Source of the DNA: Rhizaria sp. SCN 62-66
Taxonomy: Eukaryota > Rhizaria, unplaced
Assembly: GCA_001724265.1 (NCBI GenBank)
Contig: MEDY01000440.1
Span: 1 to 22,131 of the forward strand
Length of the DNA: 22,131 nucleotides
Direction of reading: 5' to 3'
Below the pieces are notes generated by a model, which searched no databases, was not told the DNA's origin, and was given only the letters and a program-made list of their open reading frames with translations. Below are positions 1 through 8,736 of this stretch, piece after piece. Position 1 is the stretch's first letter, and each line of letters starts with the position of its first letter. Both the position numbers and the translations under genes were made by a program.

Positions 1-438
1 TAAATAAACCACGTAGTTTGATAACTTCTACGAAAGTGCGCCAAAGTCGCAAAAAAAGCGCGAATTCGCGTTTTTTAGTTGACGCTACATAGGGGTTACG
101 TCTCACCACAAACACGATTCTCCTTTCGAAAGTTCCGAACTGATACTTATCGAGCACTCAATAGTAAGTTCAATCGCTAATGTCTCGTCGTAGTTGCCAC
201 AAGCAGCCAAATAATCTTAAAATGTGGAACAAATTAACGTACTTTGATAAATTACAGTGTCAGAAACGCAGATACATCACCTAAAAGAAGGTCTGAAACA
301 ACGCGCACTCAACTGCCTCTCGCCTCAAACACAAACCATCCTTACTTTCCTTTTGTTCATAGCGCTTCAAAACCCACGTGTATCAACGCGAATTTGTGTG
401 TATCTTTTAATATCAAACGCCGATTGCAGCTGGGCTCT
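1..438. other. AT-rich upstream spacer of the first gene
   Basis: No convincing gene is visible here. The stretch is AT-rich up to about position 250 and then intermediate in composition. It probably holds the promoter and 5' leader of the gene starting at 439. It contains a palindrome near its left end (separate entry). From 257 a second frame stays open to 496 and reads like protein; it directly follows an acceptor-like TTACAG, so an upstream coding exon is possible but not shown. Confidence 0.5.
51..76. repeat. A-tract / T-tract flanked palindrome
   Basis: A perfect 12-base palindrome (CGCGAATTCGCG, 59-70) is flanked by seven A on the left, separated by one G, and six T on the right. The whole can form an almost perfect inverted repeat of about 26 bases. 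It could be a protein-binding site upstream of the first gene or the 3' end of a transcript lying to the left. The function is not known. Confidence 0.5.
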
Positions 439-3400
439 ATGTCTAAACTCCAACGACCAATGCTCAAACGGGAGAAATTGGCGATCCTCAAGCTAAGCAA
501 GGTCATTTCTCCTGTGACCTCTCTGTCACCTAGTATTGCCGCTCTTGAAGCGTTCGATCGTGTGCTTAGTGACACTGAAAGGGGTTACGATATCCCGGCG
601 TTTCTTGTTAGCAGCAACTACGTTGTGCCTCTTGCGCGCCAGCTCGAGCTTTCTGTGGGAAGTGGTAATGAGGAATCTGCGCGCCGCCGTCTGATCATCA
701 ACATTTTTCGCGTCACATTCGGTTCGCACGTTTTTGACTCCGCCGTAGTGGGTCCCGCAGCTGTCTCTATTAGCACCATGCTAGCGAGCGTCAACCCGGC
801 AACGCTTGAGTTAGATGGCCTGTCATTGCTCAACATCATAGTGTCGCATGTGGCGGACTCTGCGCATCCCACGGTCCTGGCTAACCTCGCAACCTTCGCT
901 GCAGCTGTACGCACCTGTTCAGTCCCGCGGCCAGCCGTGTCTGAGTCACTCCTTGACGAGCCCAAGCCTATCTACCAAGCGTTTCTTGAGAAGTGCATGA
1001 CAATCGCAGGCCGCCTGTGCAAGCACTCCACCACCGCGCTGCCGTTCTCCGGCGTCGCCGTGTACATCCCCGTGCTGCAAGACGTCATCCAGCGCAAGGT
1101 TGACCGTCTGGCGCTGCCCAAAAATTAGCGGTCTGTTCCTTTGTCCCCGTTTGGTCGACCCTGGGGCCCCGTCGCGCGCTCGCAAGACCGCAACGCGGAC
1201 GTCAACTCGGTCGACGGCACAGTCGTCGACAATAGCGCGCTGCTGCGCGGGGACATTCTGAACCTCGCGCGCTTTCTTGCCATGAGCCGTGGCCACAGCA
1301 GCGCAGAGGTCCGCGCTCTGGCGCTGAGTCCCTTGTTCCGCGACTTTCTCCTGTCTCACAGCACGACCAGGCACGAGTACCTCGCCATCGTCGACGGTTG
1401 CGTGGGCGCGCTCACCGACGCCGAGCTCGCGCAGGTCTTCACCGAGGAGCGCACCGAGCAGTTCTGCAGCATCATCACGCGCATGTGCAGTGCCTACGTT
1501 GACGACGACGACCTTGCCGGCTTTGCGCGCATTATCACGCGCGTCGGCGCCTTGCGGCCCGAGCTCGTCGCGCAGCTCGTGTACCGCCACGTCCAGTCGC
1601 CCGCTCAGGTCCCGCTCCCGCCGCCGCCCCAAACCAACCAGATGATTTCGTCTGCGCCTATGCCAATGGCGTCCGCGCCTACGCCGATGCCCACCAATCC
1701 AGACGAGCCAGTTTATCAGCTTTCCCGCCAAAGCAAAAGCATTCTGGGGTACTTCGGCAGCCTCCCCCGGTCCAACTATCTCGACTGCGAGACCGCAAAG
1801 CAAGCCTCAGACCACGTCTGTTTTTACAACTACACCATTTGCCTGCTCCCCAGCGCGCCGCTGCTGTTCGACGCACTGCTGTCGGCGGCCGCGGGCCGTG
1901 AGCGGGTGGCGACGGAACTGTATCGCGCCGACGTCTACGTCTACTGCATGGCCGTGCTTGCGCGCGCGCTCTGGCGGCCCTGCAGCGCGCCCGAACGCGC
2001 GGCCGAGCGCACCGGGTTTCTGGTCAGCGACGAGGCCATGGCCGCGCTGCTCCGTGTGGTGCGCACGCTGATCGAGGAGGCGAGTAAACTCGGCGCCAGC
2101 GCTTCACGTGTGGCTGCGAACGCGCAGACGCAGACCGCCACATCCACGGACAACAGCGCCAGTGCGGACGGCAATATTAATAACAGCGACGGTGACACTA
2201 ATAGCGGCAACGATAGTGACGATGACAAAGTACACAAGACGACTCCTGAGCGCCTCAAAATGGACTTCGCTTCGCCGCACGGCGAGTGCTTGTTGGATGC
2301 GATCCGCTACGCAACCGCGCACTTGACGGCGGACGCGCCCGCGGTGCAAGAGCTCGCACTGCTACGCGCCACAGTAGAGCGTCAGTATGGCATTGCGCCG
2401 GCGAGTGCGGAGACAGGTGATGACGCGGCGCAGAAGGCTACCGCAGAAGTGCGTGCGTTTGTCGAGAGCTCGAAGTGCAGGGGCGAAGAGGTGGCATTTA
2501 ACAATTACATTTGTATCTTGACTGCAGGCAAGCCAGTGGCAGATAGCGCTGCTGCGCCGCAGCTGTCCGAGGCGGCTCTTGCCGTGCTGCAGACCAAGGC
2601 ACGTGCTAGCGTCCGCCTGTGCGCAATGATAACAAATGTGTACGGCAAAGTCCTTGAAAACACCAACCACAAAAACTTAGTGATGAACATGCGACTCTAC
2701 GACCAGATGAAGTCGTATTTAGAGTACAAAATGAGCATTACTGTTGATGACGCACAGTTTCCGGCACATGCCGCGCATTTCCGTCTTGCCGCACACTAGG
2801 GCACGCTTGCTCACCGTCTGCACATGTGCTTTGGTGGCGTTCAGGATGCGCCGTACGTCACGTTGCACAATCGCAGTATTGACAACTGTGTTGCAGCGAA
2901 GCCCGAACTCCCCGCAACTGACTACGTTTATGACGAGTACGTAACGCCGGCTACGGGGGACGCAAAGACGCAAATGCACCCTGTCGGCACGGTGCTAATG
3001 TACCCACGCTATGCAGTGCCACCGCAGCGCAAGCCTGTTGCGGTATTGTATGTTGGTGCACCCGCAGTCAACGAGGGCACATACGACACGCCGTGGTTCA
3101 TCGTGTTCAAGCCGTGCCCGATGAGTCTGTTGCGCGGCGCGGTGCCCGTGGGGCGCGTGGTGTCGTGTACGCCGGGGTTTATTGCACGTGCTGTGCGGAA
3201 TGTAAAACCTGTCACTCCCAAGACCAACGAGAGTGCCACAACCACTCAGAAGAAGAGTGAGCCTGGGTGTGAGCCAAGCGCGGCAGGTGGCGCGTCGGGC
3301 CCGTTTCACAACGGCCTGCTTGAGTGGTTTGATCGCTTTTGCCGGATGAAGATGTGCAGTATGTTGAGCAAGTCCTCGATTATTGCGCTTGCTGAACTTG

Positions 3401-3501
3401 ACAGTCCGGAGAACAGGAAGGCGCGAGGAGACCTGGTGAAAGAAAACGATACGTCACTTGAGGACATCGCCCGGTTTGAATTGTTTAGAGCACTCGGTTG
3501 A
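439..3501 (+). CDS. large unrecognised protein with two in-frame UAG codons
   Basis: I do not recognise this family. Read with UAG as sense it gives about 1020 residues, from ATG 439 (alternative ATG 460) to TGA 3499-3501. In-frame TAGs lie at codons 230 (1126) and 787 (2797). On both sides of each the same frame stays open and codons end mostly in G or C, so the three segments look like one gene rather than three. Residues 1-230 are helical-looking and rich in Leu, Ala and Val, with the feel of an ARM/HEAT-like solenoid, though no repeat is diagnostic. A Pro-rich linker lies near residues 391-425. An Asn/Asp/Ser-rich acidic insert lies near 565-600. The C-terminal part (about 810-910) looks globular, with several Tyr, Pro and Val strands. 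No signal peptide or obvious membrane segment is seen. In a standard code the pieces would end at 1128 and 2799, and the middle and last parts would lack normal initiation contexts. The 5' end is uncertain because an upstream exon is possible. Confidence 0.65.
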
Positions 3502-3958
3502 TCGCCCTTAGATTGTACATGTCTGAGTTAGATGCATGTCAATGTACAAGATGCAATACATGTGCTAGTTTGCATTAGTTTTTTTCGTGGCTCGCATCTT
3601 TAAGTGAATGTGAGTGGTTAAGCAGCCGTGACTGATTGACTGACACATTTTGTTATGGCGCGTAGGGGAAGCAAAGAGTGTGCATCTCTTCGACGCGAAC
3701 AAAAAATCATGCTCGTCATTCATTGCGTCTGTTCCATAATACAACTTTCATTTCAGCTTAAGCTTAACAATAAGTACCATTCATTTTTGTTGTTGCAATT
3801 TTGGACGATCGCTTTTTGGAACGCCCTTTTTTTTTTTAGGGATGAGCAAAAATCTACAAGTATGATAAGTGACCCAGGATGAGATAATGACTATATGAGA
3901 AAGATAAACCGACTAAATATATGTATTAAATAATTTTGTTCGCTATATTTAAATTTAA
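3502..3958. other. AT-rich spacer between converging genes
   Basis: This holds the 3' untranslated regions of the first gene (+) and of the WRAP53-like gene (-). It contains a potential hairpin just after the first gene's stop (separate entry) and T-rich runs near 3580 and 3829. A 75-codon open frame at 3655-3882 has AT-rich codon use unlike the neighbouring genes, and I do not call it. Confidence 0.6.
3513..3549 (+). repeat. inverted repeat in the 3' UTR of the first gene
   Basis: TTGTACAT (3513-3520) and ATGTACAA (3542-3549) can pair into an 8-bp stem with a 21-base loop, starting 11 bases after the TGA at 3499-3501. Both arms carry UGUA cores, the start of the motif bound by PUF proteins, but neither matches the full UGUANAUA consensus. 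It could be an RNA stability element or chance. Confidence 0.35.
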
Positions 3959-6900
3959 TCATTCGCTATCGTCATCATCATCGTCAAAAAGACTATTTAA
4001 TGTTTTGTTGTTGCTGAGCAGAGTAAGCATCTTGAGTCCATGGATCCACACTGCCTCCGCACCACCAATACCACTGTGCTCACAGTCGCTACGCGCACTA
4101 ACGTTGTTGGAGGCTCTTGGTAATGCATTTGTCAGCTGACACTCATTCGGTGCCTGGTCGTTGCCACTTCGGTCCTGTTGTGAGACGCTAACATCGCAGG
4201 CAGGAACATTACAATCATTGCCACTTTCGCTGTCACTACTATCGCCATCGCTGTCCCAGGCGCTGCCCACGACCCTCGTCCCGGTCCCCGTCAGCACCAC
4301 GGGCATCGCCACAGGGTCGAAGCGAGGGTGCAGAGCCACCGCGCCGGTTACGACGCCGGCGCATGGCCGTGAGCCGCAGTGCTGCGAGCGAGAGCAGCCG
4401 TCGTGAGCGTTGCTGTTTGCGTCTTTGTCGCGGCGATCATTCGGAACAAAGCAAAGCGGTGCTAACGAGGATAGTTTAGACGCGTCATAACCACAATCAC
4501 TGGACGAATTGCAGTGCCTTTCGCCTGTCACAGACGCACTTAGACTGTCGCACACGGGAGCATTGAGATTGGTGCTAGAGCCGAAATAGGCAGCGACCAT
4601 GTCGCCGTGAGTACTGTAATTGTTGCTGTAGCTATCGTTGCTGTTGCTGTTCAAGTGGCTGTGTCCATGCTTGCCCTTCTTCCTCCCGTTGCTGCTGCTG
4701 TAGGCGCGTTGACTGAGCGCGCTCGCCTCCGAGGCCGTGTTCATCGCGGCGACATCACTCGGGCTGCTGTGTGCCGCAACAACAGCGTCGACTCCGTCTA
4801 AGTCCCACACAAGCACGCCACCACTGCCGCCGACATCACGCGCCTGCACGCCGCTGCTAGCTGGCTGCGATTCCGACTGCGCGTCACTCGCCGTCTCCGC
4901 AGTCGCACCTCGGACGCCCGCGCTGACGCTGACGCCCGCGCTCGCGCCGGTTCCAGAGACGAGCCAGCGCCCGGTGGCGTCGACGTCGAACCCGATGCGC
5001 TGGCAGCCGTTGTGCTGCCGCGGCAGCGCGCACAGCGGTCGCCGCATCTGCCGCACGTCCCACACCTCGACCCCCTGCTGCTCACAGTTGCCCTGATCGT
5101 GACCGTGACCGTGCGTATTGCTGGTGCTCCCGCGGAGACCCGGGTAGCGGAACCCCGCGGCCAGCCGCCACGGGCCAGCCCACTTGACCGCGGTCACGCC
5201 CCTAGCGCGCACTCGCGGGCCGACGCCGTGCCCGTCGCCACAGCCTACATCCGCACTCGCAGCGCCGTTCGCGCGCAGGCTGTTGGCGGCGCTGGCGGGC
5301 CGGTCGAAGCAGCGCAGCAGCGCGACGGCCGCGCCGACGCGGAGGTCGTACACACATACGGCGTCGCCCAGCGAGCCCGCCGCGAGCAGCACGCCGCCAT
5401 CGCCGGGCCCCACGCCGCCGCCACCGGAATGAGAGTGCGGCGTGGAGCTGGAGAGGGCAAGCGCGGTGATGGCGCCGCGCTGGCCGCAGCGGCGGGAGCG
5501 CGGGGGCAGCGACGCGCGCGCCTTGCTGTCGGCGGAGTGGCCCTGGGCCGATTGGCTGTGCGAGGAGCGGGAAGGCCAGGCCGAGGGGTCGGAACTGAGA
5601 GAGGCGGGAGGCAAAGCCCATTCAACGACAATGTCACTATTTGTGGTGTTGTTGCTGTTGTTATCGTAGAATCCGCGCTTGAACTTGTTGTTGTTCTCGA
5701 GCTCGTTGTAGTAGTAATCTTCATCATCGTCACCATCACCCTCGTTACCCTCGTTGCGATTGCTGTTATTGCTGGCATAACAACCACGTTTGCTCTTATA
5801 AAGCTCATCATCGTTATTGTTCTCGTCCTCTTCATCATCCTGGTCCTGCTCGTCTTGCGGCACCATGACGTTCCCGGGCGTGAGCGCGCGCTGCGCCCAC
5901 ACGCAGTCGCTGCTGCCACGGCCCGCGAAGACCGTGCGTGGCGGCCGCCACCCGGGCGCAACCCACCAGCGCCAGCACCGGTCCAGCGCGCCCGCCGAGC
6001 GGCACAGGTCGTGCAGCGTCAGCGCCCCGGGCAGCGTCAGCGTCTCGCTGGAGCTGTTACCAAGAGCGGCACTGGATGAGCTCACGTTTTCAGCAGCAGC
6101 AGAAGCGGTGTAGGCGCTCGCGTGCGGGTCCAGGTGCCCGTACTGGCCCCACCACAGCGCGAGCGCCCTCTGCGCCTCGTCGGCGCCCTGTGCGCAGTCG
6201 CGCTGCATGCGGCCCCACTGGCCCCAGCCCAGCGGCCACTGCGACGGCGCGTGGATCCCGAACGCCACCCCTGAAGTCAGGCCGCCCCCGGCCGTGGAGG
6301 AGGCGAGACTGGCCCCGACGCCGGCGCCGCAGCCGACGAGCGCGACGGCGCGCGCGCAGAGGCGCGCCCACGCCGACTCGGCCGACTCGGCGACACCGGT
6401 CACTTCGCGCGCCAGGGCACCCGCGGCGCGCACGGCGGCGCCGCTCTCGGTCAGCGTCGCCACTGTGGAGCCCGCGGCAGACACAGCGCGGCCATGGTAC
6501 GCGGACGAGTCGGCGTAGGTGGCGTGGCGCTGCGCGAGCTCTTGCGCTTGCAGCCACACTTTGTCGCGCAGCACGGTCTCCTGCAGCGTTTCCAGCACGA
6601 CGACGGCGATCGCTTCCCCAGCACCGACAACAAGACGGCTGCCGTCGTGCGAGAAGGCGAGGGCGGACACTGGGGACTGCAGGTCGCCGCTGCCGCCGCC
6701 GGCGACGGCGTCGGAGATCACGTATCTACTCAGGAGAACAAAACAAAGAGCAAATATAGGATGAGTTCAGCTAGCGAGTGCATGAGATTTGGCGATAGCG
6801 TATATCAACAAACAGATGGGTTAACTTAGATGGTAGCAGCACGTACGTCGCGCGCGGCGTGGCGGTGAAGGCGTCCCAAAGCGTGACCGGCGCCGCAGCG

Positions 6901-8345
6901 GCCGCGGTCGCCGTAGCAAGGAGGCAGCCCCAGTGCGGGGACTGAGAGGACATGAGCGGGTGGAAGGCCGCCGCCGAGACGCGGGCCGGGAAGCGGAGCG
7001 TGAGCGACAGCGACGCTGACGCCGACGCTGGCGCTGCACGGGCCACACTAGTGCTCGACGCTGATGCGGTCGCAGTGGCTGCAGAGGCTACGCTGTCGCT
7101 GGACGCGGCGGCGGGATTCGTGCCGTTCGCGTCGCCCAGTGCAAATCCGGGCGTGTTGTACACTCGGACGCAAAACGGACTGTGTGCCAGCGGGTGCGGC
7201 CCGCCGCGAAACCTGGAGCGCGCAGCGTCGCAGTCCGCGCTCCTTGTCGTCGTCGTTGTCGCCGTCGTCGTCGTGGCAGTGCCGTTTGCACTAAAGACGC
7301 GTGTTTTCGTGCTGCGCATCTTCTCGTCGGCCTCGTCATCGTCCGACATCTCAGCCTCCGCCTCAGCCACCGCCCACACGGCACCGCTCCGGCCAGAGCA
7401 CGCAGCCACGCTTTCGCCGTCGATGTAAGCGCCCGCGGCGCTGACGCAGTGGTCCGCGGCAGTGACCGTGAGCACGCAAGACGCGTCGGGCGCCCACGCC
7501 ACGTCGCTGACGTACGGCGGCAGCGCTCGCGAGCTCGGCGGTGGCGGTCGACGCGATTGTGACGGTGACCGCGACTGTAGCTGCGACTGTGCGCACTTGG
7601 AGCTTTGGCTATTGCTGCTGTTTTGCGACTGTGAGCTGTTGCGGGGAACAAAGCGCCAGTCCAAGCGCGCGGGGGCAGCGGGGGCGCGCCACGGGGGCCG
7701 CGTGGCCTTAGAAGTCAGGCCGCGAGCAGAGGGGATCCGCCCCGCGACGCGCGTAGTTGCAACATTGTCGTAGTCTCTGTCTCTGTCGCTGTCTCTGTCG
7801 CTGTCGCCGTCGCCGTCGCTGAGGCGGTTGCCGCTTTGAGTTGCAGCAGTAGCGTCGTTAACATCAGTGTTGGTACTGCTGGTGTTACGCTCTTTGACGG
7901 CGCCGTGTTTTGCACTCAGATCCGTGACCACTGCCGACGACGTCTTCGCTTTCGTGCCAGAGTCAGATTCTGACTCGGTATCTGAGGACGAGGAGGACGA
8001 CGACGAAGAGGAGAACATCGTGCAGGGCACTCCGCCGGAGTTAGCCGGCCAGAAAACGCGCGAGCGCACCTGTGCGGGGAGCTGTGCATTCTCGCTGGCT
8101 CCATGTGATGACTCTGTGTGCGACTGCAACGCTGAGTTATGATATTCTTGGAGTGACTGTGCGTGCACTGCCCCTGCACCAGGGCGCTCAGGACCAATCA
8201 GCCCACAGCCGGCGCTCACGGGGAAGTTGTTGGGCACAGAAAGATCATCGCTGAATGAAGGATGGACCGGGATGTGCCAGAGCAGGGATGTCGGCAGAGC
8301 GCGGGGGGCCGCTGGCGCGTTCGCTGGAGAAGCGAGGGAGGCCAT
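3959..8345 (-). CDS. WRAP53: WRAP53/TCAB1/WDR79-like WD-repeat protein (2 exons)
   Basis: Two exons, 8345-6847 and 6725-3959, join in frame to 1421 residues, from ATG 8345 (in-frame TAA just upstream) to TGA. In animals WRAP53/TCAB1 binds the CAB box of scaRNAs and telomerase RNA and brings them to Cajal bodies. Family signatures occur in the family's order: WAPDASCVLT (about 280-292), FHPLM followed by VTLWDAF (about 462-492), SALAFSHDGSRLVVG (about 519-533), VYDLR (about 958), VEVWDVRQM (about 1049), QRIGFDVDATGRWLVSG (about 1073-1089), VLVWDLDG (about 1137-1144) and VALHPRFDP (about 1294). These match the human protein closely, but human WRAP53 is 548 residues. The excess is Ser, Asn, Asp, Gly and Ala low-complexity sequence at the N terminus and between blades, and an Asp run ends the protein. 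There is no in-frame TAG. It diverges from the PDCD2-like gene across a 391-bp spacer. The family call is strong; the RNA partner is not visible. Confidence 0.88.
5645..5815 (-). repeat. duplicated acidic/Asn-rich segment inside the WRAP53-like protein
   Basis: Two copies of a short motif lie about 40 residues apart (about residues 804-861): ELYKSKRGCYASNNSN and NNNKFKRGFYDNNSNN. They are separated by a Gly/Asp/Glu/Tyr-rich linker. The copies share K-x-KRG-x-Y followed by an Asn/Ser tail, so they look like an old local duplication. They lie in an insertion between WD blades. Confidence 0.5.
6726..6846 (-). other. spliceosomal intron of the WRAP53-like gene
   Basis: The intron is 121 bases, with donor GTACGT and acceptor GAGTAG. 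It interrupts codon 500 after its second base, and joining restores Arg-Ala-Thr-Tyr-Val directly after the conserved VTLWDAF. The intron is AT-richer than the exons and has stops in frame. A later donor (GTGCTG, at 6842) does not restore the frame with this acceptor. Confidence 0.85.
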
Positions 8346-8736
8346 GGAAAGTGCTGGGTACGCCTCTTAGCGGCGACCTGGGTCTATAAAAAAACAGAAA
8401 AATAGTCCAAACACAAGGTTATTCCAGTTAATATGCATTATATATTGAGTTGTTGCGTTGATAATGATATACAAGTCATTTTGCTCGTTATGCTCACGGT
8501 CATGGAGGGCGCGATCGGCTGTGGTGGCGAGACGAGGAAACATGCCACATTTGTATTGCGTTTTGCTATGCAGAGATGCAATTTAAGAAGGTGTTGCGTT
8601 TGCATAACTTTTGATCTCACATTTTATCTTTCTGAATATAATTATCTCCTCGATTGACGGACAGAGCTCCGAGAACAGTCACGGTGCGTGGCGCCTTTTC
8701 CGAACACATTCTCGACTCGCCTGTCCTCGCACTTCG
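8346..8736. promoter_or_regulatory. divergent promoter region between WRAP53-like and PDCD2-like genes
   Basis: A 391-bp AT-rich spacer lies between two divergent start codons and must carry both promoters. TATAAA followed by an A run is at 8385-8390 on the plus strand, but it is about 350 bases before the PDCD2 ATG, so its role is unclear. A 74-codon frame at 8433-8657 starts with ATG on the same strand as PDCD2. Its codon use is unlike the genes, so I treat it as noncoding, although it would act as an upstream ORF if transcribed. Confidence 0.55.

Noticed and set aside
946-1803. 285-codon open frame on the minus strand
   Set aside because: Antisense shadow of the first gene. It is rich in Arg, Gly and Val and lacks motifs.
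3655-3882. 75-codon frame on the plus strand between the first two genes
   Set aside because: Composition matches 3' UTR or spacer. The hydrophobic stretch arises from T-rich sequence.
5012-6079. 355-codon open frame on the plus strand
   Set aside because: Antisense to the WRAP53-like exon, which has clear WD motifs. The Ile/Val-rich block near 5640-5860 is the complement of Asn/Asp codons, not a membrane domain.
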